Notes: generated by a model not told the origin, from the sequence alone. A stretch of DNA of 64,000 nucleotides from Fimbriimonas planktonicus (GCA_965234685.1 OZ248539.1:992001-1056000), one strand, 5' to 3'; positions 1-9,353 are shown, numbered from the stretch's first letter. Numbers and translations are program-made.

Positions 1-32
1 GCCTGGCGCGAACCGTCGGCTTCTTCAATTAA
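1..32 (+). CDS. 3' end of an upstream gene (possibly rpoB)
   Basis: The third forward frame stays open from the window edge and stops at TAA 30-32, encoding a tail ending LARTVGFFN. A strong terminator follows 15 bases later. Position just before rpoC makes rpoB the natural guess, but nine codons cannot prove it. Confidence 0.3.
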   Translation, partial: LARTVGFFN

Positions 33-46
33 GAAGCTTGCCGATT

Positions 47-82
47 GCCCTTACCTCCCGACTCTGGGAGGTAAGGGCTTTT
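47..82 (+). terminator. Intrinsic terminator upstream of rpoC
   Basis: A perfect 13-bp stem (GCCCTTACCTCCC, 47-59, with 66-78) and a 6-base loop are followed by TTTT. A weaker 7-bp hairpin lies just upstream at 19-37. The terminator closes the preceding transcript, so rpoC should have its own promoter. Confidence 0.85.
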
Positions 83-122
83 CCATTTGTTTTCGTCAAT
101 TGCACGATCTCGAAGAATTTGC

Positions 123-152
123 TTGCTTAATGGCAAAGTGAGGCGGTATCTT
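123..152 (+). promoter_or_regulatory. Candidate promoter for rpoC
   Basis: TTGCTT (123-128) and TATCTT (147-152) are separated by 18 bases, between the upstream terminator and the rpoC start. This would leave a 5' leader of about 90 bases. The match is moderate and an alternative -10 lies at 151-156. Confidence 0.3.
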
Positions 153-252
153 ATACGTTCCGGTCATTTTGCTCGCCAACTGTAACGCGTTCAACCTTTC
201 GGTTCGTTGCGGTTCGGTAAGGCAGTTTTGATTTGGATTTCGAGCGAACGCA

Positions 253-3200
253 ATGGCAGACGTTAGTCTTTTTGACAAGATCCGCATCGGTATCGCCGCT
301 CCGACAGACATTGTCTCTTGGTCGCACGGCGAAGTAAAGAAACCAGAAACTATCAACTACCGCACGTTCAAGCCAGAGCGAGACGGCTTGTTCTGCGAGA
401 AAATTTTCGGTCCAACGAAGGACTGGGAATGTTCTTGCGGTAAATACAAGAAAATCAAATTCCGCGGCGTCGTTTGCGAACGATGCGGCGTCGAAGTTAC
501 CCGCAGCAAAGTTCGCCGAGAGCGCATGGGGCACGTTTCCCTCGCTGCTCCGGTCTGCCACATTTGGTACCTGAAGGGCGTTCCGTCGCCGTTGTCCCTC
601 CTGTTGGACATCTCCCCGCGACTGCTCGAAAAGGTCATCTACTTCGCTAGCTTTATCATCATCGATATCGATACCGAGCAGATCGCCGAGATGCTGCCCC
701 AGATTCGAATCGCCGTCGAAATTGAAAAGCGACGAATCCAGGAAGACATGCGAAAGCTGGAAGAGGACTCCCTCGACCGATTCGCCGAAGACTTGAACAA
801 CAACCGCGAAGAGTACGACGAAATGTACGCTCGCGAACGAGCGAAGGCGGTCAACGACCGAATTCGCGCGGAATACCGAGATGCCGATGACCGACTGAAG
901 GACCTCGACATTGCGGTTGAAATTCTTGGCAAGCTCGAAAAGAACCAGCTGATCGACGAAGACAAGTACCGAGCCGTCAGCAAGTTGCTTTATAGCGTTG
1001 GCGACCAGCTTGGTCACAACCTGGGCAGCTTGGTTCGAGCGAACATCGGTGCCGAAGCGGTGAAGGAACTCCTCACCCGAATCGACCTCGAAATCCTCGC
1101 GCGATCGCTGCGACAGGACGTCGTTATGACCACGAGTCAGAAGCGAGCCCGCGCGATTAAGCGACTCGAAGTCACCGAAGCTCTGATTTCTTCGCGAAGC
1201 CGACCAGAATGGATGATCCTGGACACCGTTCCAGTCATCTCGCCTGAGCTCCGACCGATGGTCCAGCTCGATGGTGGCCGATTCGCGACCTCCGACCTTA
1301 ACGATCTCTATCGACGAATCATCAACCGAAACAACCGGTTGAAGAAGATCATCGAGATTCACGCGCCGGAAAGCATCATCAACCACGAGAAGCGACTTCT
1401 TCAGGAAGCCGTCGACGCGTTGATCGATAACGGCCGCCGAGCCCGACCAGTCGTTGGCAGCAACCAGCGTCCGCTCAAGTCCCTCAGCGACATGCTGAAG
1501 GGTAAAGAAGGTCGATTCCGAAAGAACCTTCTCGGTAAGCGAGTCGACTACTCCGGTCGATCTGTTATCGTTGTCGGTCCGCACTTGAAGTTGCACCAAG
1601 CTGGCCTTCCGAAGGAAATGGCCTTGGAGCTCTTCAAGCCGTTTGTCATGAAGTCCCTGGTTGAAAAGAAGATCACCCAGAACATCAAGACGGCAAAGCG
1701 CATGATCGACCGAATGCACCCAGCGGTTTGGGATGGTCTCGAAGAAGTCATTCGAGAGCACCCGATCTTGCTCAACCGTGCACCGACCCTGCACCGACTT
1801 GGTATCCAGGCCTTCGAGCCGATCCTCGTTGATGGTAAGGCGATCCAGGTTCACCCGCTCGTTTGTAACATGTACAACGCGGACTTTGACGGCGACCAGA
1901 TGGCCGTTCACATTCCGCTAAGCACCGAAGCTCAGGCCGAAGCCCGAGTTCTGATGCTGTCGAGCCAGAACTTGTTCACCCCGTCGGATGGACGACCAAC
2001 GTGTGCGCCGATGCAGGACATCGTTCTCGGCAACTACGCGGTCACGTTCATGTCGGTTGAAGGCCGTGCGAACTTGGAAGAGAAGGTTCGACTGCACAAG
2101 GAAGACCCAATGGTCAACCCAGCTCCTCCGACCTACAGCGGTCCGGACGAGGTGCTTTACCTGATGGTTGCGCCTGGCATTGAAAAGCGACTTCCAATCA
2201 ACGAGCTTGTCCATGTTCGACTCAAGCGACCAATCTTCCGACCAGCCGAAGAGGTGGCTTTCCGAGACACCGAAACCGGTGTTGAGTACTACAAGCACAC
2301 GGTCATCAACGAGGACGGCGACGAAACGGAAGAGCTGGTTGCTTACGAGCAAGAGTTTGAAACCGTTGTCCGAACCGTAACCCCAGGTCAGTTGCTCGTC
2401 CACGGAAAGCTTCCATACCCGCTTCGATACTCCGACGAGTACCTGAACGTGGAGCTTGGCAAGAAGGCGCTCGCGACCCTGATTCTTGACTGTAACCGGG
2501 TTGCCGGCTACGGTGCGACGATCAAGTTGCTTGACGACATCAAGGATCTCGGATTCAAGTGGGCTACGGCTTACGGAATCTCGGTTGCCATCACGGACAT
2601 GGATCCGCCGGCACGACGAGAAGAGATGATCGGCACCGCCGACTCCAAGTCGAACCAGATCACGAACCAGTACCGACGCGGCATGCTCTCGTATAACGAG
2701 ATGACGCGACAGTTGACTGCGCTTTGGCAGGAAACGTACGACCTCGTTGGTAAGGAAATCGTTAACGGTCTGAAGCAGTTCAACCCGTTGAACATCATCA
2801 CCGTCTCTGGTGCTCGTGGTTCGATCAAGCAGCTCGCCCAGCTCGCTGGAATGCGCGGCTTGATGTTGAACCAGTTCAACGAAACGATTTACGAGCTTCC
2901 GGTTAAGAGTTCGTTCCACAAGGGACTGAACATGCTGGAATACTTCGTGACCACCCACGGAGCCCGTAAGGGTCTGGCGGACACGGCACTTCGAACGGCT
3001 GACGCTGGCTACCTTACGCGGCGACTTTGCGACGTCGCGCAGGACGTCATTGTTAAGGCGATCGACTGCGGTACGAGCGAAGGCATCCAGGGCCGACGAA
3101 TCGTCGACCAAGGTCAAACCTTGGAAGAAATCGACGAGCGAATCCACGGACGAATCGCCCTCGAGATCATTCGAGACCCAGAAACCGGCGACCACCTCAC

Positions 3201-4962
3201 CGAATATCAAGTTCCAATCACCAAGGACGCCGCAAAGCGAATCAAGGCGATTGAGAACAAGTTCGTGGTTGAGCACAACGGCGCGGAAACGGAAGCCGAG
3301 CGAGAAGCGGTCGTGGACCGATATCGACAGTACGGATTCGAGTACGACGAGCACGGCTACCTCAGCGTGACCATCCGCTCGCCGTTGACTTGCGAACTTC
3401 ACCAGGGAATCTGCTCCAACTGTTACGGAACGGACCTTTCGACCGGCAAGCTGGTCGAAGTCGGAGTTGCTACCGGAATCATCGCCGCTCAGTCGATCGG
3501 TGAGCCTGGAACGCAGCTAACGATGCGAACGTTCCACACCGGTGGTGTTGCCGGTTCGGCCACCATCGCTAAGACGAACCAGTATAAGACCGGTAAGTTC
3601 ATCCGACAGTTCATGGAAGACTTTGCCCAGGCCACGGAAACGGACCTGAAGCAGTTCGACCCAACCAAGCTGTTGGAAACCCAAGAGAGCATCGTCAAGT
3701 CGCTCTTCAAGGGCAAGGATGCACCGCTCACTATCGAACCTGCCGAAGTTGATCCAGAAGATCCAAAGCAGAAGCGAAAGGTTGAGCGAGCCACGAAGGC
3801 AGCCCTTAAGGCCACCGAAAAGGCCGACAACGACTCCCGAAAGATGTGGGAGAAGAGCCGAAAGACGTTCTTCTACTCGTGGACGGGTCAGTCGAGCGGT
3901 ATCGTCCGTGTCGAAGAAATCTTCGAAGCACGACGACAGCCACGAGGTAAGGCGATCATCTGCCCAGTCTCGGGAATGGTTCGAAAGGTCGAGGAATCGA
4001 GCTTTGGACGATTCGTGGTCGTTGACTCAACCGTGCAAGTAGTCGGCCCGCTGAAGGACGCTTACATCACGGACGAGCAGAACTGGCCACAGAACGAGTA
4101 CGGCGAGTACGAAGGTGCTCTGCAGAAGCTCGTGGGTCAGAAGCTCTCCACCCAGGCGGTTTCCGCGCTCAAGAAGCTCGAGATCGAAAAGGTTAACATC
4201 CTTTATCCGATCTTGGTCCCGCCAAGCGGCAACCTCCCGGTCAAGGCCGGAGCCCGCGTGGTTAAGGGTGACCCGCTCACCTACGGTCCACGAGATCCGC
4301 ACGAAGTTCTGGAGCTTGCTGGCGCGAATGCGGTTTACGACTACTTCGTCGAAAACCTGCAGAGCGTTTATAAGAGCCAGGGCGTTGACATCAACGACAA
4401 GCACGTTGAAGTCATCATCCGCCAGATGCTGCGAAAGCGACAGGTCAAGGAACCAGGAGATACTCCGTTCCTGCCAGGTCAGATCGTCGACCGGTTCACC
4501 TTCCAGCGAGCCAACGAAGCCGTCCGCAAGATGATTGCCGAGGGCACGAAGATTCGCTACGAAGATCCGATCACCGGAGAGAACGTCGAGCGAGATCCGA
4601 AGGAAGCAAATGCAACCTGGATTCTCCTTGGAATCACCGAAGCCTCGCTGGCGACGGACTCGTTCCTCTCGGCTGCGTCGTTCCAGAAGACCACCCGCGT
4701 CCTCACGGAAGCGGCCGTCCGAGGAAAGAAGGACACGCTCGTTGGTCTGAAGGAGAACGTCATCATCGGTCGGTTGATCCCGGCTGGTACCGGCGTCAAG
4801 CAATATCGAGACATCGCGGTCGACGTTCAGCGCGGTCCAAGCTGGGCCGAGCAGTCGCTCACCACGTTGGTCGAAGCAGAGGAAGGAGAGCTCAAGGCAT
4901 CGTACGATGAGCTTGCGTTCCCATCCCTTGCGGATATGGCGGCGGACGAAAGCGACGATTAA
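253..4962 (+). CDS. rpoC: DNA-directed RNA polymerase subunit beta' (RpoC)
   Basis: Largest catalytic subunit of RNA polymerase, 1569 residues. The first zinc site is C60, C62, C75, C78. The catalytic loop NADFDGDQ has Mg-binding D544, D546 and D548. The second zinc site is C926, C1047, C1054, C1057. The trigger-loop start MRTFHTGG (1091-1098) and its second half (SSGIVRVEEIF, from 1214) are separated by about 112 extra residues rich in Lys, Glu and Ala, at the position where E. coli beta' carries its SI3 insertion. The start ATG lacks a clear Shine-Dalgarno sequence. Arg codons are mostly CGA. A terminator before and one after the gene indicate it is transcribed alone. Confidence 0.99.
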   Translation: MADVSLFDKIRIGIAAPTDIVSWSHGEVKKPETINYRTFKPERDGLFCEKIFGPTKDWECSCGKYKKIKFRGVVCERCGVEVTRSKVRRERMGHVSLAAPVCHIWYLKGVPSPLSLLLDISPRLLEKVIYFASFIIIDIDTEQIAEMLPQIRIAVEIEKRRIQEDMRKLEEDSLDRFAEDLNNNREEYDEMYARERAKAVNDRIRAEYRDADDRLKDLDIAVEILGKLEKNQLIDEDKYRAVSKLLYSVGDQLGHNLGSLVRANIGAEAVKELLTRIDLEILARSLRQDVVMTTSQKRARAIKRLEVTEALISSRSRPEWMILDTVPVISPELRPMVQLDGGRFATSDLNDLYRRIINRNNRLKKIIEIHAPESIINHEKRLLQEAVDALIDNGRRARPVVGSNQRPLKSLSDMLKGKEGRFRKNLLGKRVDYSGRSVIVVGPHLKLHQAGLPKEMALELFKPFVMKSLVEKKITQNIKTAKRMIDRMHPAVWDGLEEVIREHPILLNRAPTLHRLGIQAFEPILVDGKAIQVHPLVCNMYNADFDGDQMAVHIPLSTEAQAEARVLMLSSQNLFTPSDGRPTCAPMQDIVLGNYAVTFMSVEGRANLEEKVRLHKEDPMVNPAPPTYSGPDEVLYLMVAPGIEKRLPINELVHVRLKRPIFRPAEEVAFRDTETGVEYYKHTVINEDGDETEELVAYEQEFETVVRTVTPGQLLVHGKLPYPLRYSDEYLNVELGKKALATLILDCNRVAGYGATIKLLDDIKDLGFKWATAYGISVAITDMDPPARREEMIGTADSKSNQITNQYRRGMLSYNEMTRQLTALWQETYDLVGKEIVNGLKQFNPLNIITVSGARGSIKQLAQLAGMRGLMLNQFNETIYELPVKSSFHKGLNMLEYFVTTHGARKGLADTALRTADAGYLTRRLCDVAQDVIVKAIDCGTSEGIQGRRIVDQGQTLEEIDERIHGRIALEIIRDPETGDHLTEYQVPITKDAAKRIKAIENKFVVEHNGAETEAEREAVVDRYRQYGFEYDEHGYLSVTIRSPLTCELHQGICSNCYGTDLSTGKLVEVGVATGIIAAQSIGEPGTQLTMRTFHTGGVAGSATIAKTNQYKTGKFIRQFMEDFAQATETDLKQFDPTKLLETQESIVKSLFKGKDAPLTIEPAEVDPEDPKQKRKVERATKAALKATEKADNDSRKMWEKSRKTFFYSWTGQSSGIVRVEEIFEARRQPRGKAIICPVSGMVRKVEESSFGRFVVVDSTVQVVGPLKDAYITDEQNWPQNEYGEYEGALQKLVGQKLSTQAVSALKKLEIEKVNILYPILVPPSGNLPVKAGARVVKGDPLTYGPRDPHEVLELAGANAVYDYFVENLQSVYKSQGVDINDKHVEVIIRQMLRKRQVKEPGDTPFLPGQIVDRFTFQRANEAVRKMIAEGTKIRYEDPITGENVERDPKEANATWILLGITEASLATDSFLSAASFQKTTRVLTEAAVRGKKDTLVGLKENVIIGRLIPAGTGVKQYRDIAVDVQRGPSWAEQSLTTLVEAEEGELKASYDELAFPSLADMAADESDD

Positions 4963-4978
4963 GGTCGTGAAATGAAGA

Positions 4979-5010
4979 GGGCCCGGAGCGCTTGCTCCGG
5001 GCCCTTTTTT
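4979..5010 (+). terminator. Intrinsic terminator of rpoC
   Basis: A perfect 11-bp stem GGGCCCGGAGC (4979-4989) with 4994-5004, loop GCTT, followed by TTTTTT (5005-5010), 17 bases after the rpoC stop codon. Confidence 0.95.
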
Positions 5011-5119
5011 ATTGTCATTACTGTTTTTGCTTGACTGCTGTCCGCCGACTCAAGACGGCTACCAGGCAAGTGCGGCCGCAGGTCTCCCGAGGGGCCTAGC
5101 GAAGAATCGCTATCAATTC

Positions 5120-5797
5120 TTACTTTCGAATGGTTCGGCGTCGGAGCAAAGCCACGCCGCCCAGGCCGAGCACAAGCATGCTCGCTGGTTCTGGAACGGG
5201 CGCAGATGGCTTGGTGCTGATGCCCGAGCCAATAATTCGGCCCGTAGAGAAGCTGACGACTTTGTATCCGCCGCCGAGGGTGAACCAAGCATTCTTGGTC
5301 GAGTTGTGCGTTGCCGGGAAGGTCTTGGCGTATTCCCCAAAGGCGCTAACCACCTCGAGACCACCGTTAATTTCTTCCTGACTCTGACCGTTCGTTGCGG
5401 CCTCGATACTCGCGATCAGGCTCTCCTCTTCGATATCTTGGAAAAGGGTGCTCCAAACGTTCGCATCGGCAAATGCCGCTGCGTCGTCGTTCATGAATAG
5501 TACGGCGTGCTTTTGAGGGTCCTCTATCTCGGAGGCAAAAGTGGCGATCCCGAGAACGAACGAGATGTTATGATTCGGGCTCGAACCTTCATTGATCCAA
5601 GTTGTTGATCCGGGTCCACTTGTCGAGAACGGCAAGGTCAGGGAACCAGACGACTCCCCGGATTCCATCACGATCATTGACTGGAGGGTGACTTCCTCAT
5701 CCAGAGAAAAGCTGTACGTGGATACAAATTGCGCCTTAGCTGCCGAAGCGAGCGCGCACAGGGCCAACGCGACTATTCCAAATTTCTTTAAATGCAT
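5120..5797 (-). CDS. PEP-CTERM sorting domain protein
   Basis: Secreted protein of 225 residues. It has an N-terminal signal peptide (about 1-22, ending AKA-Q) and a C-terminal PEP-CTERM tag: VPEPASM, a hydrophobic stretch, then RRRTIRK. Such tags are handled by an exosortase (EpsH/XrtA type) that would be encoded elsewhere. The body is mostly beta-like with no recognised catalytic domain. It stands alone, convergent with rpoC. A small hairpin (AGCGA, AGAA loop, TCGCT, about 5098-5111) follows its stop codon. Function unknown; surface or matrix protein by inference. Confidence 0.85.
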   Translation of the reverse strand: MHLKKFGIVALALCALASAAKAQFVSTYSFSLDEEVTLQSMIVMESGESSGSLTLPFSTSGPGSTTWINEGSSPNHNISFVLGIATFASEIEDPQKHAVLFMNDDAAAFADANVWSTLFQDIEEESLIASIEAATNGQSQEEINGGLEVVSAFGEYAKTFPATHNSTKNAWFTLGGGYKVVSFSTGRIIGSGISTKPSAPVPEPASMLVLGLGGVALLRRRTIRK

Positions 5798-5805
5798 GAG
5801 GTCCT

Positions 5806-5819
5806 GAACTCCAGAGTTC
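5806..5819. promoter_or_regulatory. Inverted repeat upstream of the PEP-CTERM gene
   Basis: GAACTC-CA-GAGTTC is a perfect 6-2-6 inverted repeat located 8 bases upstream of the start codon on the minus strand. It could be an operator or a leader hairpin; there is no further support. Confidence 0.3.
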
Positions 5820-5961
5820 TGCAGTCACGTTATTCCGTTTCACGCTGAAAGTCTGCGACCTTAATGTGCGTCATCTGTTTCCGGTACGGACAAAATTGCG
5901 TTATTAGAAGCAAATAATTGAAGTTGCGAACCTTGGCCGAAAATCTTGCATTCTGAAGTAC

Positions 5962-6588
5962 ATGATTGTAAGCCAAGCGCTGACCACATCTCTCTGTCTT
6001 TCCGTCGGCTGTATGGCCGGTGCTCAGCTGCCGAATGACCCGTCACTGGTAAAGCCTCTCAAAGCCGGCATCATGGCTCCGCAGGCTCAACTTATGGCGA
6101 TGGACGGAAAAGCAACCACGCTTAAAGCGTCCCTCAACGGCAAGCCGACCGTTCTGATTTTCTACCGCGGTGGTTGGTGCCCATTCTGCAACCGACATCT
6201 TGCCGAGATTGGCAAGGTCGAGAAGGACTTGAAACAGGCCGGATACCAGGTTGTCGCGTTGACGCCCGATCAACCGAGCTTCTTGGGCGAGACCGCCACT
6301 AAGAACCAGACCGGATACAAGCTGGTTTCTGATGCTAGTGGAGCGGCTGCAACCGCCTTTGGCGTGGCCTTTCGGCTAGACGACACGACTTTTGACAAGT
6401 ATAAGAATCAATACGGCCTTGACCTCGAGAAGCGAAGCGGCAAGACGCACCACATGCTTCCGGTGCCCGCCGTGTTTCTAATCGACTCCAAGGGCATGAT
6501 CCGCTTCGCGCATTCCAACACGGACTACACGAAGCGACTCTCAAGCGAAGCCCTGATGACCGAAGTTAAGAAGTTGTCGGCGAGATAA
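5962..6588 (+). CDS. Peroxiredoxin-like (AhpC/TSA) thioredoxin-fold protein, exported
   Basis: A thioredoxin-fold protein of 208 residues with an N-terminal export signal (about 1-21). The motif FYRGGWCPFCNRHL carries C73 and C76 in a CxxC arrangement, typical of the AhpC/TSA peroxiredoxin-like family that reduces peroxides or acts as a thiol oxidoreductase. VPAVFLIDSKG is the conserved cis-Pro region. The export signal suggests periplasmic action. Its 3' end overlaps the convergent peptidase gene by 23 bases. Whether it is a true peroxidase or a bacterioferritin-comigratory-type relative cannot be decided from sequence alone. Confidence 0.85.
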   Translation: MIVSQALTTSLCLSVGCMAGAQLPNDPSLVKPLKAGIMAPQAQLMAMDGKATTLKASLNGKPTVLIFYRGGWCPFCNRHLAEIGKVEKDLKQAGYQVVALTPDQPSFLGETATKNQTGYKLVSDASGAAATAFGVAFRLDDTTFDKYKNQYGLDLEKRSGKTHHMLPVPAVFLIDSKGMIRFAHSNTDYTKRLSSEALMTEVKKLSAR

Positions 6589-7996
6589 AGCCGGCAAGAT
6601 CCTGCGCGAGTTGGCTCAGGCAGCCTTCGTGAACGTACATCATGTGGCCGGCCTCGTAATATCGGGTCTCAATGTTTTTCCTCAACGTTGGATCCAGCCC
6701 GAGGTGGGCCACGGTGAATTCGGTGGCAAAGTACGGCGTCGCGAGGTCGTAGTATCCCGAGGCGATCAAGATGCGCATGTGCGGGTTCTTTGAGATTGCT
6801 TCTCGAAGGGACTCGCTGGTGTCGGGATGGCCTTGGCTGGCGTCGCCATAGGACCAGTGCTTCCAAAGCTCGCCCGGATTGAACACGTGGTACGGCAAGT
6901 CCGTGGTCCAACCTAGAGTTCGGGTGAGGTAGTCGTTGATGGTGGCGGTGTAAGGTGGCACGATGGAGGACATCGAAGGGTCGTGCTGCGGACTCTCGTT
7001 CACTGCGAGCTCGTCAATTCCTTTGAAGCGACTATCAAGTCGTCCGACGGTCCGCTTTTGGTTTCGCAGCAGCTCCTTACAGAACCGCTGGATCTCGATC
7101 CGAATGTCCGAGTTATCGATGAACTCCGGACTCAAGCCCGTGAGTCGGCGTAGTTTCGCAATGACCGAACTGCGTGCCTCGGAGGTCAAACGATCGCCTT
7201 GCGCCAAAGCGAGGGTGTAGTCACCCAGCGCAAATTCTTCGGCTTCTTTCAGAACTTGTTCCAATGAGGCAAAGCCCGTGAGCGCTCCGTGATACCAAGC
7301 GGTTGCGGCATAGGTTGGCAAGAAGACGATGTACGGAAGGTCGTTGCCCTTGTGGAACCGGGCAGTCTGGAAGTTGAGGATGCTGCTAACGAGGATGATC
7401 CCGTTCAGTGCGATGCCGCGGTTCACCAGGTAGCTACTAAGGGCGGCGGCGCGGGTGGTGCCATAGCTTTCGCCGACGATGTACAGCGGGGAAGCCCATC
7501 GCTTGGCGCGCGTCAGATAGAGTCGAATGAACTCGGCCACGGACTCAACGTCACCGTTCAGGCTCCAGAACTTCTTAGACTTTTCTTCGTCCTCCGCCCG
7601 GCTATAGCCAGTGCCAACGGGGTCGATGAACACCAAGTCGCAATGTTCTAGCCACGTGTCCGGGTTGTCGACCAGCATGAACGGCGGCGCAGGCATGTCG
7701 CCTTTCGGCTCCAGCTTCACACGCTTCGGGCCGAGAGCGCCGAGGTGCAGCCAAACGGAAGATGATCCTGGACCGCCATTGAAGCTGAACATGAGTGGCC
7801 GCTCGCCGGGCTCGTAGCCAGCTTTGGTGTACGCAGTGTAGAAAATGGCCGCCTCAGGCTTGCCGGCGTTATCGCTTAAAGGCAGCGTTCCAACGGTGAC
7901 GGAGTACTTCCAGCCGTTGATTTCGTGCTCGGTCGTAACCGCTTCAAGTGCGAGCAGTTCGGGAAGGACGCTGGGTTTCTCGGGAGTGTCTGCCAT
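6566..7996 (-). CDS. S10 family serine carboxypeptidase-like protein
   Basis: Alpha/beta hydrolase of peptidase family S10, 476 residues. The oxyanion-region motif NGGPGSSS is at 73-80, the nucleophile S177 sits in GESYGT, the acid is D417 (ASGYYDLATPY) and the base is H451 (EAGHMMYVHE). S10 enzymes remove C-terminal residues from peptides at acidic pH. No signal peptide is visible, which is unusual for the family and would place it in the cytoplasm unless the start is misassigned. It lies 44 bases downstream of an MFS transporter gene on the same strand, so the two may form an operon for uptake and use of a peptide or ester. Confidence 0.9.
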   Translation of the reverse strand: MADTPEKPSVLPELLALEAVTTEHEINGWKYSVTVGTLPLSDNAGKPEAAIFYTAYTKAGYEPGERPLMFSFNGGPGSSSVWLHLGALGPKRVKLEPKGDMPAPPFMLVDNPDTWLEHCDLVFIDPVGTGYSRAEDEEKSKKFWSLNGDVESVAEFIRLYLTRAKRWASPLYIVGESYGTTRAAALSSYLVNRGIALNGIILVSSILNFQTARFHKGNDLPYIVFLPTYAATAWYHGALTGFASLEQVLKEAEEFALGDYTLALAQGDRLTSEARSSVIAKLRRLTGLSPEFIDNSDIRIEIQRFCKELLRNQKRTVGRLDSRFKGIDELAVNESPQHDPSMSSIVPPYTATINDYLTRTLGWTTDLPYHVFNPGELWKHWSYGDASQGHPDTSESLREAISKNPHMRILIASGYYDLATPYFATEFTVAHLGLDPTLRKNIETRYYEAGHMMYVHEGCLSQLAQDLAGFISPTTS

Positions 7997-8010
7997 GGTT
8001 TGTCGCCTGT

Positions 8011-8029
8011 TTCCGGGTCATACCCGGAA
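8011..8029. repeat. Perfect inverted repeat between MFS and S10 genes
   Basis: TTCCGGGT-CAT-ACCCGGAA is an 8-3-8 perfect inverted repeat in the short gap between the two minus-strand genes. No T tract follows on either strand, so an operator, attenuator or mRNA-stability hairpin fits better than a terminator. Confidence 0.45.
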
Positions 8030-8040
8030 TTAATCGGAAG

Positions 8041-9303
8041 CTACCGGCGTTGCGGCGGATTCGCGAGCCACTTCAAAGACTTCAGTACGACGCCGGACAC
8101 CTCGATAGTTTCTTCCACCTTAAAGAAGAACACTGCGGCTCCGGCCACGCCGATTGCCGCTGCCGAGAGGAACATGGCGTGCATGCCAAATGCTTCGACA
8201 ATCCTGCCGAGTAGGATCGGCGCGGTTGCGCTGGAGAAGCCGGTGACCATGGCGAGTCGTGCCTGAGCTTGTCCGCGCGTGTCATTGGTCGCAAGGTCGT
8301 TGATCAGCGCAACCGCGATCGCTCCCATGATTCCGAAGTTTATTCCGTGGAGAATTTGCACGGCAAGAACTCCGAGAGGAGCGGATGCGGCCGCGTAAAG
8401 CGCAAGTCGGATGGGGAGCAGGAGATACGCGATCAAGAGGATCGGCCGTCGACCGTAAGTATCCGAAAGTCGTCCGGACCACCGCATCACGATCACTTCG
8501 CAAACGACCCCCGCCGCAAACATTCCCGTGACCCAAAGTGGGTTTCCGCCTACCTGGCGCATATAAATGCTGAGGAAGTTGCTCGCACCGTACAGCGCAA
8601 ATACGTACAGGAAGTACGAAAGAAGAAACCACTTCAGGTTCTCCGGAAACGGGGCTTTCGGGACGGCGCGTTTCGGTGCGTCTGGCTCGGAGTTCGGAGT
8701 CTTCTCGTCCGGAATCCAGAGCGCGATCGCCGCGATTAGGAAAAAGAGCAGGGGGCCGACCTGATACACCCGGTTCAGCATCGCTCGATCAAAGCCAGTG
8801 GAAGATTGGGTTAGCAGTAGCCCCGTAGCTAGCGTAACGACGATATAGCCGACCGATCCCCAGACCCGAAGGTTCGCGTACGCTGCGCCGCCGCGCTCGC
8901 GGCTGACCATCCTTCCGATCAAGGTGCCGCCCGCCGAGTTGAGATAGATCGAACCATTGCTGCCGATCGCCATAAGCACAAGAAAGTGCCACGGCAAAGT
9001 AGCCAGATGGAAGCTCAGGTACGCGATTCCAGCTCCGATCGCCGATAGGATGATGATCGGACGGCGCGAGTCAATCCGATCGGTGAGTCGTCCCCAAAGG
9101 GGCTGAACAAGCAGGCCAATTCCGGATCCAAGTCCGAAAATCCATCCGATCTGCCCCGGGTCCATTCCGGCACTCTGCAAATAGAGGGGAGTAAACGGCT
9201 GCAAAAATCCGAAGGTACTCGTGACGCTGAACAGAAACAAGCTGAGCAGAACCTGATTCCGACGACTGATTTCTGGAGACACGCTCAGTCTGGTTGCAGG
9301 CAC
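8041..9303 (-). CDS. Major facilitator superfamily transporter
   Basis: Inner-membrane secondary transporter of 420 residues with about 12 hydrophobic segments. The MFS motif A after TM2 reads GRLTDRIDSRRP (71-82), and a related GRLSDTYGRRP occurs in the second half. The overall pattern recalls the MFS_1-like/NupG group, but the substrate cannot be inferred. The start is GTG, with a TAACCT hexamer five bases upstream. It heads a probable two-gene unit with the S10 peptidase. Confidence 0.9.
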   Translation of the reverse strand: MPATRLSVSPEISRRNQVLLSLFLFSVTSTFGFLQPFTPLYLQSAGMDPGQIGWIFGLGSGIGLLVQPLWGRLTDRIDSRRPIIILSAIGAGIAYLSFHLATLPWHFLVLMAIGSNGSIYLNSAGGTLIGRMVSRERGGAAYANLRVWGSVGYIVVTLATGLLLTQSSTGFDRAMLNRVYQVGPLLFFLIAAIALWIPDEKTPNSEPDAPKRAVPKAPFPENLKWFLLSYFLYVFALYGASNFLSIYMRQVGGNPLWVTGMFAAGVVCEVIVMRWSGRLSDTYGRRPILLIAYLLLPIRLALYAAASAPLGVLAVQILHGINFGIMGAIAVALINDLATNDTRGQAQARLAMVTGFSSATAPILLGRIVEAFGMHAMFLSAAAIGVAGAAVFFFKVEETIEVSGVVLKSLKWLANPPQRR

Positions 9304-9353
9304 GGTTTAGGTTACCGTTGAGCGGAAGTTGGATTCGGGGCACACTATTGGTG

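Noticed and set aside
151..1911. Long antisense open frame (586 codons) within rpoC
   Set aside because: It is the complementary shadow of the strongly conserved rpoC sequence in a GC-rich frame; no family features and no start context.
1918..3402. 494-codon antisense frame within rpoC
   Set aside because: Shadow frame; repetitive Val/Leu/Arg composition typical of reading opposite real codons.
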